Source: Paucihalobacter ruber
GTDB taxonomy: Bacteria; Bacteroidota; Bacteroidia; Flavobacteriales; Flavobacteriaceae
NCBI RefSeq assembly: GCF_006494535.1
Contig: NZ_VHIQ01000001.1
Location: forward strand, 560,736-624,735
Reading direction: 5' to 3'
DNA length: 64,000 bases
The number at the start of each line of letters is the position of its first letter. Positions within the stretch are counted from its first letter, which is position 1. Positions 16,996 through 26,215 of the stretch are shown one piece after another. The notes below the pieces were generated by a model. It did not search any database, was not told the DNA's origin, and was given only the letters and a program-made list of their open reading frames with translations. The position numbers and the translations under genes are program-made.

Positions 16996-17029
16996 TAAAA
17001 AAAAGCGCAAAACATTACAGTTTTGCGCC
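16996..17029 (-). terminator. terminator between tig and clpP
   Basis: On the reverse strand GCGCAAAAC and GTTTTGCGC form a perfect 9-base-pair stem with a six-base loop and are followed by eight T. It lies about 30 bases past the tig stop codon. Confidence 0.93.
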
Positions 17030-17057
17030 TTAAAGATACTAATTTATTCTGTAATAC

Positions 17058-18380
17058 TTAACTGTAGAATTCCTTTACAAAATCGTCGTAGGTTATTTTT
17101 TTAACCTTCAAATTGGCTTCTGCCTTGTATAAATCGAGTAATTTTTTGCTTACCAATTGCTCGCTTAAGCGTTTTACTTCGTCTCTGTTTGATAAAATTC
17201 TTGCAGCGATATCGTCAAGTTCTTGCTCAGACGGATTTAACTGCCCGAATTGCGCCATTTGAGATTTAATGAGTTCTTTGGCATGTGTTTTTAAATCTTC
17301 AAATTCAACTTTAACATTGTATTTTTCCATCAACTTACCTTCAATCAACTGGTAGCGAATGCTTTTTTCTGATTTTTCGTATTCATCTTTAGCTTCTTCC
17401 TCGTTCATTGGCTTTTCGCCTGCATTTTGAAGCCATTTTTGAAGAAAGGATGCCGGTAAATCAAATTTGATGTTCTCAATTAAATAATCGGTAACATCGT
17501 TCATTAACTTTTGGTCGGATTGCTGTTGAAACTGCTTCTCAGAATCGGTTTTAATTTTCTCCTTCAATTCGGTTACAGTGTTTACTTCGCCTTTGGCAAA
17601 AAGCTTGTCAAAAAGATCTTGATCTAAATCGGCCAAAACTCTGCTATTAATTTCAGCTATAGTCAACTTTACATCAACCTTTAAATCGTGTGCTGCATCA
17701 TGAGACACCTTTAAATAGGTCATTAAGTCATGAGAATCATTAAACAACTCTTTGGTGTTTAATGTAATAACATCACCAACTTTGGCACCTGTCAAATTTT
17801 TGATATTGCTTTTACCTTTTATTTTTTCTAATGAAAAGGTTGCCGTGTTGTTAATGTTGTTGTCTTCGTTTACAAAGGTTCCTGTAATTTCAGAATTGGC
17901 TTCAACCACATCGGTGCTCACCAATTTACCGTATTGCTTTTGAATGTGTTTAACCTGGTCGTCAATCATCTTATCATCTGCATAGATTTGATAATGCGTA
18001 ATGGCTTTTTTGATTTTCAAATCAATATCAAATTCAGGAGATAAACCCAATTCAAACTCAAAACTAAACTGGTCTGAATTCCAATCTAAATCGTCTTGTG
18101 GTTTTGGCAGTGGATTCCCTAAAACATCCAGTTTTTCTTCGACCAGATATTTATTTAAGGCATCTTGAAGTAACTTGTTTACCTCATCAACCAATACAGC
18201 TTTACCGTATTGTTTTTTAACCAAGGTCATAGGAACGTGCCCTTTTCTAAAACCCGGAATGTTTGCTGATTTACGGTAATCAGTCAATATTTTTTCAACC
18301 TTATCGCTATAATCTTCTTTTGCGATATCCACCTTTACTACGGCGTTTAGATTGTCAATGTTTGTTCTTGTAATATTCAT
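17058..18380 (-). CDS. tig: trigger factor
   Basis: Trigger factor is the ribosome-bound chaperone that meets nascent chains. The 440-residue protein has the ribosome-docking signature GFRKGHVP at 43-50 in its N-terminal domain, a middle domain that has lost the usual FKBP-type prolyl isomerase motifs, as is common in Bacteroidota, and a helical C-terminal chaperone domain. A two-part promoter lies just upstream and a strong terminator just downstream, so it is probably transcribed alone. Confidence 0.95.
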   Translation of the reverse strand: MNITRTNIDNLNAVVKVDIAKEDYSDKVEKILTDYRKSANIPGFRKGHVPMTLVKKQYGKAVLVDEVNKLLQDALNKYLVEEKLDVLGNPLPKPQDDLDWNSDQFSFEFELGLSPEFDIDLKIKKAITHYQIYADDKMIDDQVKHIQKQYGKLVSTDVVEANSEITGTFVNEDNNINNTATFSLEKIKGKSNIKNLTGAKVGDVITLNTKELFNDSHDLMTYLKVSHDAAHDLKVDVKLTIAEINSRVLADLDQDLFDKLFAKGEVNTVTELKEKIKTDSEKQFQQQSDQKLMNDVTDYLIENIKFDLPASFLQKWLQNAGEKPMNEEEAKDEYEKSEKSIRYQLIEGKLMEKYNVKVEFEDLKTHAKELIKSQMAQFGQLNPSEQELDDIAARILSNRDEVKRLSEQLVSKKLLDLYKAEANLKVKKITYDDFVKEFYS

Positions 18381-18406
18381 GCTACGATGCTAAAAAAATT
18401 GGAGTG

Positions 18407-18437
18407 CAAAAATACAACATTTCTCTATGCTAACAAA
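18407..18437 (-). promoter_or_regulatory. promoter of tig
   Basis: On the reverse strand TTTG, 19 bases, TATTTTTG fit both promoter halves. The -7 element ends 27 bases before the tig ATG. Confidence 0.8.
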
Positions 18438-18446
18438 GTTTTTAAA

Positions 18447-18809
18447 TCACTGTCTGTCAGTAACAACTTTATCTTCTCTTAGTACAGAATAGAAGATAGA
18501 TTGCAGAATGGTGAGTAAAATACTAAAAAGCATCGCTGTCCAAATTGACGAGACCGTAAAACCGGTAACTAAATAATCGGCTAAAAGAATTATTAATCCA
18601 TTAATTACCAGCAAGAATAATCCCAAAGTCAAAATGGTTGCAGGCAAGGTTAATAAGATGAGTAACGGCCTTACAAACAAATCTAATATAGCGAGAACTA
18701 CAGCTACCAGCAAGGCCGTAAAATAGTCTACAACCGTAACACCAGGCAGCAATTTAGAAATTAATACTACGGCTATAGCCGACAAAATAAATTTTACAAT
18801 TAGCTTCAT
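18447..18809 (-). CDS. phage-holin-fold membrane protein (YvlD-like)
   Basis: The protein has 120 residues with four hydrophobic helices and the pattern LDLFVRPLLILLTLPATILTLGLF in its middle, which marks the so-called phage holin 4 superfamily (YvlD-like). Despite the name, members are ordinary chromosomal membrane proteins of unknown function, and nothing around it looks like a prophage. The C-terminal 15 residues are polar. It lies upstream of tig, but the tig promoter sits between the two genes. Confidence 0.85.
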   Translation of the reverse strand: MKLIVKFILSAIAVVLISKLLPGVTVVDYFTALLVAVVLAILDLFVRPLLILLTLPATILTLGLFLLVINGLIILLADYLVTGFTVSSIWTAMLFSILLTILQSIFYSVLREDKVVTDRQ

Positions 18810-18896
18810 AATGGGTAATATTTTGATTAAAAGAAGTGATTTAAAGTTATTAACGTTAAAGATAATGAATTTAAGCTATTTATAAAATCTAACCGT

Positions 18897-19661
18897 CTAA
18901 CCCAGAAATTTCATCACTACTTGATAGAAGTCTTCAGGGTTTTCGGCATGCAACCAATGACCGGCATTTGCTATGGTCTCTATTTGCGCCGAAGGAAACT
19001 GTCTTTTAATAATATCAAAATCTTGAATACCGATATATTCAGACTTATCACCACGTAAAAATAAGCTTGGTCCGCTATATTTAGCATGAATTGGTAAGGC
19101 TTCACCAACTTCAGCTACTTGCTCGGTAAGCACTTTGAGGTTTAACCTTAAGCCAAGCGTTTCTTTGTCTTTCCAATATAAATTTTTTAGTAAAAATTGT
19201 CTGATTGGTTTTGATTTAATATGCTGTGATAAAGCCTTATCTGCATCACCTCTTGATTTACAGGTTGTAAAATTAATGGCATTTAAACCGTCTAAAATAC
19301 CGTCATGATGCACGGGATAATATCTTGGAGAAATATCGGCAACAATTAAATGCTTCACGAGCTCTGTGAATTGAGTCGCCACTGTCATAGCTGTTTTACC
19401 ACCCATAGAATGACCAAGCAAAATAATATCCTCTAAACTATGTTTTTCACAATAACTCACAACATCCTGTGCCATCACTTCGTAATTAAAATCATTGCTG
19501 TGAAAACTTCGGCCGTGGTTGCGCTGATCAATTAAATGAACCTCATAACCTGCTTCAGAAAAGGTAGTTCCTAGGCTTTTCCAATTGTCTCCCATACCTA
19601 AAAATCCGTGTAAAATAACAAAAGGCTTTCCGCTACCAATAATATTTGAATACAATTCCAT
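18897..19661 (-). CDS. alpha/beta hydrolase, YbfF-like esterase
   Basis: The protein has 254 residues with the alpha/beta-hydrolase fold: oxyanion segment HGFLG (18-22), nucleophile Ser85 in GHSMGG, acid Asp205 (FLRGDKS) and His235 (NAGHWLH). The family includes YbfF-type acyl-CoA or carboxyl esterases; the substrate is not evident. There is no signal peptide, so it acts in the cytoplasm. Its ATG overlaps the pdxJ stop by one base (TAATG), so the two are translationally coupled. Confidence 0.88.
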   Translation of the reverse strand: MELYSNIIGSGKPFVILHGFLGMGDNWKSLGTTFSEAGYEVHLIDQRNHGRSFHSNDFNYEVMAQDVVSYCEKHSLEDIILLGHSMGGKTAMTVATQFTELVKHLIVADISPRYYPVHHDGILDGLNAINFTTCKSRGDADKALSQHIKSKPIRQFLLKNLYWKDKETLGLRLNLKVLTEQVAEVGEALPIHAKYSGPSLFLRGDKSEYIGIQDFDIIKRQFPSAQIETIANAGHWLHAENPEDFYQVVMKFLG

Positions 19662-20374
19662 TACTTAAGCTTATTTAAATACATTTGAATAACATTTTCT
19701 ACTCCCAAATACAAACTTTCGGCAATTAAGGCATGGCCAATAGAAACTTCCAGTAACCCGGGAATGTTTTGTTTGAAATAGGCAATATTTTCAAGAGATA
19801 AATCGTGACCGGCATTAACACCCAAGCCTAATTGATTTGCCAAAACTGCACAATCTGTGTATGGTTTAATGGCAAATGTATTGCCAAGCGCATACTGGTG
19901 CGCATAAGCTTCGGTGTAAAGCTCAATTCTGTCGGTGCCAATTTGCTTGGCGCCTTCTATTTGAGATATCACGGGGTCTACAAAAACAGATGTTCTAATG
20001 CCATTTCGTTTAAATTCAGAAATCACCTCTAATAAAAACGATTTGTGCCTAATGGTGTCCCATCCGGCATTAGAAGTGATGGCATCGTCTGCATCGGGCA
20101 CCAGGGTTACCTGAGTTGGTTTCACATCAAGAACCATTTTGATAAAATGGGGATTGGGATTGCCTTCAATGTTATATTCGGTGATAACAACCGGTTTTAA
20201 ATCGTATACATCTTTGAAGGTTATATGGCGCTGGTCGGGACGCGGATGAATGGTGATTCCCTGAGCACCAAAACGCTGCGCATCTTTTGCGAATTCTACT
20301 ACATTTGGCACATTGCCACCTCTGGCATTTCTAAGGGTTGCCACTTTATTGATGTTAACACTTAATTTGGTCAT
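19661..20374 (-). CDS. pdxJ: pyridoxine 5'-phosphate synthase
   Basis: PdxJ joins 1-deoxy-D-xylulose 5-phosphate with 3-amino-2-oxopropyl phosphate in the DXP-dependent vitamin B6 pathway. The 237-residue TIM-barrel protein opens KLSVNINKVATLRNARGG, as expected, and has ITIHPRPDQRHI and the late GVNAGHDL segment that holds the phosphate. I chose the ATG at 20374; the longer reading to 20407 would run through a -7 promoter element. It is the first gene of a two-gene unit with the alpha/beta hydrolase. Confidence 0.97.
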   Translation of the reverse strand: MTKLSVNINKVATLRNARGGNVPNVVEFAKDAQRFGAQGITIHPRPDQRHITFKDVYDLKPVVITEYNIEGNPNPHFIKMVLDVKPTQVTLVPDADDAITSNAGWDTIRHKSFLLEVISEFKRNGIRTSVFVDPVISQIEGAKQIGTDRIELYTEAYAHQYALGNTFAIKPYTDCAVLANQLGLGVNAGHDLSLENIAYFKQNIPGLLEVSIGHALIAESLYLGVENVIQMYLNKLK

Positions 20375-20392
20375 AAGTTGAATTTTAAAGTG

Positions 20393-20400
20393 CAAAAATA
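20393..20400 (-). promoter_or_regulatory. TAnnTTTG -7 element for pdxJ
   Basis: The reverse strand reads TATTTTTGCAC, the same -7 sequence with the same downstream bases as the tig promoter, 18 bases before the pdxJ ATG. A -33 TTG is not seen at the usual spacing. Confidence 0.55.
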
Positions 20401-20462
20401 CAAACAAGAACAGGCTTATTACGGTAATTTTTGATTAATTTGCAGTGTTTTTAAATTACGCT

Positions 20463-21119
20463 ATGCAGCTGGAAGATCTTATCATAAACGACTTAACTCC
20501 TGTTAAATTCAACGACACCATTGGCGATGTTAAAATGATGTTTAGCCAGCTCACCTATTCCCATATTCCAGTTAAAAACGGTGATATTTATGTGGGATGT
20601 ATTTCTGAAACTGATGCGCATTGTTTTGAATCACAAAAGGTATTAGCAGATATTAACTACTCTTTAGAGGGTTTTTACGTGCGAAACACCACCAACTGGC
20701 TTGACATACTTGAAGCTTTTGCCCAAAATGATTCTAACGTGATGCCGGTTTTAGATTCCAACAATAATTACCTTGGATATTACGAGTTAAACGACATCAT
20801 ACAGTTGTTTAACGAAACGCCTTTTTTTGCCGAAAGTGGCGGCATCATTATTGTTGAAAAAGGTATTTTTGATTATTCTTTTAGCGAAGTTTGCCAGATT
20901 ATTGAATCTAACAATTCTAAAATTTACGGTGCCTTAATTTCTAAAATGGAAAATGACAAAGTGCAAATAACCATCAAAATTGGTAATGCTGCAATTAACG
21001 ATGTGCTTCAAAGTTTTCGTCGCTATGGCTATAGCATTGTCTCAGGCATTGAACAAGACAGCTATGTTGAAAGTTTAAAAGAACGCTCTGATTACCTTAA
21101 AAAATATTTAGATTTCTAA
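20463..21119 (+). CDS. CBS-domain protein with C-terminal ACT-like half
   Basis: The protein has 218 residues from the ATG at 20463; a GTG at 20445 would add six. Residues about 1-120 form a pair of CBS motifs (for example FNDTIGDVKMMFSQLTYSHIPV and NDSNVMPVLDSNNNYLGYYELND), which usually bind adenosine nucleotides. Residues about 130-205 (GGIIIVEKGIFDYSFSEVCQII and later ITIKIGNAAINDVLQSFRRYGY) resemble an ACT-like domain, as in AcuB-type proteins. It lies 11 bases before nadK and is probably co-transcribed with it, which hints at a nucleotide-sensing role. That link is inference. Confidence 0.85.
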   Translation: MQLEDLIINDLTPVKFNDTIGDVKMMFSQLTYSHIPVKNGDIYVGCISETDAHCFESQKVLADINYSLEGFYVRNTTNWLDILEAFAQNDSNVMPVLDSNNNYLGYYELNDIIQLFNETPFFAESGGIIIVEKGIFDYSFSEVCQIIESNNSKIYGALISKMENDKVQITIKIGNAAINDVLQSFRRYGYSIVSGIEQDSYVESLKERSDYLKKYLDF

Positions 21120-21130
21120 AATAATTTCTT

Positions 21131-22015
21131 TTGAAAGTAGCAATATTTGGTCAACAATATCAAGAAAACGCTTTAAACAGCATTCATGTTTTATTAAATT
21201 GTTTAACAGCTCATGGCGCCAATTTACTAATAGAAGAAAATTTTGCTCAACAATTGAAAAATAATGATGTTTTAGATTTAAAATCGCGTCAAATAGGCGT
21301 TTACAATAATTTAGATAAGTCTTTTGATCTGTTGGTAAGTATTGGCGGCGATGGCACTATTTTAAGAGCAATAACAGGGGTAAAAGATTTAGGAATTCCA
21401 ATAGTGGGTATCAATACCGGCAGATTGGGGTTTCTAGCCACTGTTCAAATCAATGAAATTGAGCGCGCTTTTAACGATATTTATAAAGGAAATTACACCA
21501 TTTCAAGTCGCAGCCTTGTGGCTGTTGCAACCAATCCATCACATCCTGATTTAGACGATATCAATTTTGCATTGAATGAAATTGCCGTAAGCAGGAAAAA
21601 TACCACATCCATGATTTCGGTTGAAACGCAGCTTAATGACGAATACCTAACCAATTACTGGTCTGACGGCTTAATAGTATCAACGCCGACCGGTTCAACA
21701 GGTTATTCGTTGAGCTGTGGTGGTCCGGTAATTATTCCCCAAGCCGGTAACTTTGTAATTACCCCAATTGCGCCACATAATTTAAATGCCAGACCATTGG
21801 TGATTCCCGATTCAACGAAAATAACCCTCAAAGTTAACAGTCGCGAAGAGGATTTTTTATTGTCTTTAGATAGTAGACTAGTGAGTTTATCCACCCAAAC
21901 CGAAGTTGTCATAACAAAAGCACACTTCAAAATAAAAATGATAGAACTTAAATATGATAGCTTCATTAGCACACTTCGAAAAAAAATGCTTTGGGGAGAA
22001 GACAAGCGCAATTAA
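21131..22015 (+). CDS. nadK: NAD kinase, TTG start
   Basis: NAD kinase makes NADP from NAD. In 294 residues it has the GGDGT motif (72-76), N149-E150, and the Gly-rich GSTGYS segment (188-193) of the NAD/diacylglycerol kinase family. Translation must begin at the TTG at 21131: the conserved N-terminal MKVAIFGQ starts there, an in-frame TAA stands at 21122-21124, and the next in-frame ATG is about 160 codons inside the gene. It follows the CBS gene closely. The gap to porG holds a clear promoter, so the two transcripts are separate. Confidence 0.96.
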   Translation: MKVAIFGQQYQENALNSIHVLLNCLTAHGANLLIEENFAQQLKNNDVLDLKSRQIGVYNNLDKSFDLLVSIGGDGTILRAITGVKDLGIPIVGINTGRLGFLATVQINEIERAFNDIYKGNYTISSRSLVAVATNPSHPDLDDINFALNEIAVSRKNTTSMISVETQLNDEYLTNYWSDGLIVSTPTGSTGYSLSCGGPVIIPQAGNFVITPIAPHNLNARPLVIPDSTKITLKVNSREEDFLLSLDSRLVSLSTQTEVVITKAHFKIKMIELKYDSFISTLRKKMLWGEDKRN

Positions 22016-22065
22016 ACAATAAATTTCGGTGTTTGCTGTTAATCACTAAAGCAATTCAATTGAAA

Positions 22066-22097
22066 TTGCAATAGGCTTATCAATATTGTTATATTTG
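22066..22097 (+). promoter_or_regulatory. promoter of the porG-uppS-bamA-skp operon
   Basis: TTG, 21 bases, TATATTTG fit the Bacteroidota promoter, 16 bases before the porG ATG. Confidence 0.75.
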
Positions 22098-22113
22098 CAA
22101 ACTTTTAAATCTT

Positions 22114-22803
22114 ATGAAGCGGTTCATCATCATCTTAATAACTATGTTCGCTATAAAAAATACTACAGCACAAATTTACGAAGTTGGCGTATTTTTAGGA
22201 GGAAGCAATTTTATTGGAGACGTTGGTGCTACCAACTACATCAAACCAAACCAGCTGGCAATGGGTGGTATAGTTAAATGGAATCGCAGTCCGAGACATT
22301 CGTTTAGAGCGTCAATATTGTTTAGTAACTTAAAAGGTGTTGATAGCGAATCGAGCGACAACAGACGAATAGCAAGAGATTACAGCTTTGAAAACAGTAT
22401 TGTTGAATTTTCAGCAGGTATGGAATTTAACTTTTTTGATTTTGATTTGCATATTTCAGGAAATAAAACCACACCCTATTTGTTTACAGGAATATCAGTA
22501 GCTCATCACGATAATTACTATTGGGATGGCGGTGGAAATTACAGATCAGAAAATACTTCCAGCTACGCTTGGGGTATTCCTATGGTGATAGGAGTGAAAA
22601 CCACTTTAACCAGTCATATTATCTTAGCAGCCGAAGTTGGCGCCAGATATACCTTTAGCGACGAAATTGACGGCAGCGTGCCCGATGCACCGCAACTATC
22701 TCAATTTAGCTTTGGTAATACCAACAGTAACGACTGGTATGTGTTTACAGGCATTACCTTAACCTACACCTTCGGTCAAAAACCTTGTTATTGCGCTTTT
22801 TAA
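22114..22803 (+). CDS. porG: PorG-like outer-membrane protein (DUF6089), type IX secretion
   Basis: The 229-residue protein has a signal peptide (about residues 1-19, cut near TTAQ) and then alternating strands of an outer-membrane beta-barrel, beginning YEVGVFLGGSNFIGDVG, the DUF6089 signature. In Porphyromonas gingivalis the DUF6089 protein PorG is needed for the type IX secretion system and lies in front of uppS and bamA, the same order as here. Assignment rests on both the sequence pattern and this synteny. The end KPCYCAF contains two cysteines. Its stop overlaps the uppS start (TAATG). Confidence 0.8.
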   Translation: MKRFIIILITMFAIKNTTAQIYEVGVFLGGSNFIGDVGATNYIKPNQLAMGGIVKWNRSPRHSFRASILFSNLKGVDSESSDNRRIARDYSFENSIVEFSAGMEFNFFDFDLHISGNKTTPYLFTGISVAHHDNYYWDGGGNYRSENTSSYAWGIPMVIGVKTTLTSHIILAAEVGARYTFSDEIDGSVPDAPQLSQFSFGNTNSNDWYVFTGITLTYTFGQKPCYCAF

Positions 22804-23546
22804 TGGATACAAAACCAACCTTTAATACAGACAAACTACCAAAACACGTTGCCATCATCATGGATGGTAATGGCAGGTGGGCCAAACAAAAAGGAATGCT
22901 GAGAATTGTTGGGCATGAAAATGGCACCAAATCGGTACGAACTACCGTTGAAGCCTGTGCCGAAATAGGTATTAAAAATTTAACCTTATACGCCTTTTCA
23001 ACAGAAAACTGGAACAGACCAAAAAGCGAGGTCAATACGCTGATGAAACTTTTGGTAAAGTCCTTAAAAAAAGAAATTAAGACACTTCAAGACAACAACA
23101 TTAGGCTTCGAGCCATAGGTAAATTAGAAGAATTACCCGAAAAAGCCTTTAAAGAATTGCATGAAGTTATTGAAAAAACAAAAGATAATACCCACATGAA
23201 TCTTACGCTTGCACTTAGCTACGGATCAAGAGAAGAATTAATTAGCGCTGTTAAAAGCATAAGTACCAACGTTAAAAATAATATAATTTCAATAGAATCT
23301 ATTGACGAATCAATTATAAATAAGCATCTTTACACGCAAAATTTACCAGATGTAGATTTGCTCATCAGAACCAGTGGCGAGCAACGCATTAGTAATTTTT
23401 TGCTTTGGCAGATTGCCTATGCCGAATTGTATTTTACAGACGTGCTATGGCCCGATTTTTCAAAAGAAGATCTGTACAAGGCTCTAAAATGCTATGAAAA
23501 AAGAGAACGAAGATTTGGTAAAACTAGCGAACAGCTTAGCAAATAA
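22803..23546 (+). CDS. uppS: isoprenyl transferase (undecaprenyl diphosphate synthase)
   Basis: This cis-prenyltransferase makes the C55 lipid carrier for peptidoglycan and surface polysaccharides. The 247 residues include the P-loop-like IIMDGNGRWAKQ with catalytic Asp21, the FSTENWNRP motif and DLLIRTSGEQRISNFLLWQ, where the Arg residues bind the isopentenyl diphosphate. I start at the ATG at 22803, which shares one base with the porG stop codon. bamA follows after 8 bases. Confidence 0.97.
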   Translation: MDTKPTFNTDKLPKHVAIIMDGNGRWAKQKGMLRIVGHENGTKSVRTTVEACAEIGIKNLTLYAFSTENWNRPKSEVNTLMKLLVKSLKKEIKTLQDNNIRLRAIGKLEELPEKAFKELHEVIEKTKDNTHMNLTLALSYGSREELISAVKSISTNVKNNIISIESIDESIINKHLYTQNLPDVDLLIRTSGEQRISNFLLWQIAYAELYFTDVLWPDFSKEDLYKALKCYEKRERRFGKTSEQLSK

Positions 23547-23554
23547 ATCATAAT

Positions 23555-26098
23555 TTGAAAACGCATCAAAAAACCCTAATACTTTTTAGCTTTTTATTAT
23601 GCAGCCTTCTAGGCAATGCACAAGAATACCAGTTCGACACCGGTAAATCTTACATCATAGGCGACATCGCTATTAGCGGAAGTACTTCGTATGCAGAACA
23701 AACCATTATTGTTTATTCTGGTCTAAGAAAAGAGGAATTAATTAAAATTCCTGGTGAAAAATTAAGCAACGCCATAAAAAAATTATGGAAGTCTAACCTG
23801 TTTAGTAGCATTGATATTTACGCTACCAAATTTGTGCAAGATACGGTGTATCTGGAAATAGAAATTAACGATTTACCCGAACTTAATAATGTTACTATTA
23901 AAGGCGTTAAAAAAGGTAAATTTGAAGAAATTAAAACCGAAAACAAACTACAAAAGGGCACTAAAGTCACCGAAAACTTAATCACTACCACCAAAAATTA
24001 TCTTACTAATAAATACAAAAAGAAAGGCTATTTAAATGCCGACGTTAATATTATTACCACCGAAGTATTAGATTCAATTGAAAAGAAAAGGGTTAACATG
24101 TTAATTGACATCGATCAAAAAGATAAGGTGAAAATTAAATCTATCACTTTTGTAGGCAACGAAGTTTTTAAAGACAAGCGACTAAGAAAGGTCATGAAAA
24201 AAACAAAAGTGCGAAATCCCGTGCGCTTTTGGAAACGCTCTAAATACATTGTTGAAGATTACAAAGAAGATCTCACGTCGCTAATCGATTTTTATAAAGA
24301 AAATGGGTATCGAGACGCCAGAGTCGTATCAGATACCCTTATCAAAAACGATGACAATACCATAGCGCTTAAGTTAAATATTAATGAAGGTTCTTTGTAC
24401 ACCTTTGGTAAAATTACCTTTGTAGGTAATACAGTTTACTCAGATGCCCAATTAAGATCTGTTTTAAGAATTGAGGAAGGCTCAACTTATAACGGTGTTG
24501 AATTGGCCAAACGCATTGAAGACAATACAAAACCAGATGGAGATAACCTTGTAAATCGATATCAGGATTCAGGATATTTATTTTCTTCCATCAATCCTGT
24601 TGAAACCAGTGCCGACGGCAATGTGATTGATATGGAAATTAGAATTACCGAAGGTAAACCGGCCTATCTTAATAAAGTTACCGTTGTTGGCAACGATATC
24701 ACTAACGACCGCGTAATTTACCGAGAACTTCGAACCAGACCGGGACAGCTTTACAGTAAATCTAATATAGTACGAACCATAAGGGAATTAGGTCAATTAG
24801 GCTTTTTTGATGCACAGCAAATAGCACCAAATATTAAAAACCCAGATCCCAATGCCGGCACCTTGGATATTGAATACTCAGTTGTTGAACAAGGCTCGAG
24901 TCAAATAGAATTGCAAGGTGGCTATGGCGGTGGTGGATTTATAGGTACTTTGGGGCTTTCATTTAATAACTTTGCAATTAAAGATATTTTAAAGAAAGAC
25001 GCTTACAAACCTGTACCTCGTGGAGATGGACAAACATTAGCATTAAGATTACAGGCCAGCCAGTTCTTTCAAACTTATAGTTTAAACTTCATGGAACCTT
25101 GGTTGGGCGGCAAAAGACCACAGCAGTTTTCTGTGTCGTTATCGCAAACCAAACAATTCTTGTTTGATCAACAAACATTTAGAGCAGACCGAAGCAGAAG
25201 CTTTAATATTTCTGGTATTTCTGTGGGGCTAGCAAGAAGATTATCAATACCCGACGACTATTTCACTTTATCTCAATCTATAGGTTTACAGCACTACAAC
25301 CTCAATAATTATAACACAGGTTTATTTACCTTTGGTGACGGTTATGCCAACAACCTTTCATATACGGTAGCATTAGCCAGAAATAACACTTATACAGATC
25401 CTATATTCCCAACCGGTGGTTCTAACTTTATTGTTTCGGCCAAGTTGTCTCTACCATATTCTCTATTTAATAATGTAGATTACAAGGCACTGAGCGAAGA
25501 AAGAGAAAGTCTGAACCCAAATGATCCTTCAGATTTTGCCAGAATTGGTGAAATAGACCAAGAGCGTTTTAGTTGGTTAGAATTTTATAAAATTAAATTA
25601 AGAGGTGATAATTACACCACTTTATTTAAAAAGTTTGTTTTAAGGTCTAACGTTGAATTCGGATTTTTAGGTGCCTATAACAACGACAGAGGTATCATTC
25701 CGTTTGAAAGATTCTTTCTTGGTGGTGACGGATTAGGAAACTTCGCTCTTGATGGCCGAGAGGTAGTACAGCTAAGAGGTTATCCAAACCAATCACTTTC
25801 AAGTGTAGACGGTGGTGCGATTTACAACAAATTTTCAATTGAGCTTCGACATCCCATCACTTTGGGAGCCGGTGCAAAGATATTTGCATTAGGCTTCTTA
25901 GAAGCAGGTGCGTCGTTTAATAGTTTTAGAGAATACAATCCGTTTAATATGAATCGTTCTGCCGGTTTTGGTGTGAGAATATTTATGCCTGCATTTGGCT
26001 TGTTGGGCATTGATTTTGGTCACGGCTTTGACCCATTACCGGGCCAAACAGTTAAAAACGGATGGGAAACACACTTCATTATTGGACAACAATTTTAA
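23555..26098 (+). CDS. bamA: outer-membrane protein assembly factor BamA, TTG start
   Basis: BamA folds beta-barrels into the outer membrane. The 847-residue protein has a signal peptide (KTHQKTLILFSFLLCSLLGNAQ region), five POTRA repeats at about 30-420, each with the GN-type loop (VGNEVF, VGNTVY, VGNDIT), and a 16-strand barrel ending in Phe (IIGQQF). The start is a TTG; no in-frame ATG lies between the uppS stop and the signal peptide, and the next Met is past residue 170. There is no BamB-E homologue nearby, and two Skp-type chaperones follow. Confidence 0.96.
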   Translation: MKTHQKTLILFSFLLCSLLGNAQEYQFDTGKSYIIGDIAISGSTSYAEQTIIVYSGLRKEELIKIPGEKLSNAIKKLWKSNLFSSIDIYATKFVQDTVYLEIEINDLPELNNVTIKGVKKGKFEEIKTENKLQKGTKVTENLITTTKNYLTNKYKKKGYLNADVNIITTEVLDSIEKKRVNMLIDIDQKDKVKIKSITFVGNEVFKDKRLRKVMKKTKVRNPVRFWKRSKYIVEDYKEDLTSLIDFYKENGYRDARVVSDTLIKNDDNTIALKLNINEGSLYTFGKITFVGNTVYSDAQLRSVLRIEEGSTYNGVELAKRIEDNTKPDGDNLVNRYQDSGYLFSSINPVETSADGNVIDMEIRITEGKPAYLNKVTVVGNDITNDRVIYRELRTRPGQLYSKSNIVRTIRELGQLGFFDAQQIAPNIKNPDPNAGTLDIEYSVVEQGSSQIELQGGYGGGGFIGTLGLSFNNFAIKDILKKDAYKPVPRGDGQTLALRLQASQFFQTYSLNFMEPWLGGKRPQQFSVSLSQTKQFLFDQQTFRADRSRSFNISGISVGLARRLSIPDDYFTLSQSIGLQHYNLNNYNTGLFTFGDGYANNLSYTVALARNNTYTDPIFPTGGSNFIVSAKLSLPYSLFNNVDYKALSEERESLNPNDPSDFARIGEIDQERFSWLEFYKIKLRGDNYTTLFKKFVLRSNVEFGFLGAYNNDRGIIPFERFFLGGDGLGNFALDGREVVQLRGYPNQSLSSVDGGAIYNKFSIELRHPITLGAGAKIFALGFLEAGASFNSFREYNPFNMNRSAGFGVRIFMPAFGLLGIDFGHGFDPLPGQTVKNGWETHFIIGQQF

Positions 26099-26215
26099 GT
26101 TTGGCACGATATTTTCTAAAGATGATTTTGGTAATTCATGAGTAGGTTAAAATTTTTCAGAATATATTTCGTTAATTTGAAAAATATATCGACTTAATTT
26201 AAATCAAATGAACGC

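Noticed and set aside
18447-18809. Prophage signal from a holin-like protein
   Set aside because: The superfamily name is historical. No other phage gene, integrase or attachment site is nearby, and the neighbours are core genes.
20430-20445. TAATTTTTG and TTAATTTG before the CBS gene as promoter
   Set aside because: Both are one base off the TAnnTTTG spacing; kept out because I only list exact matches.
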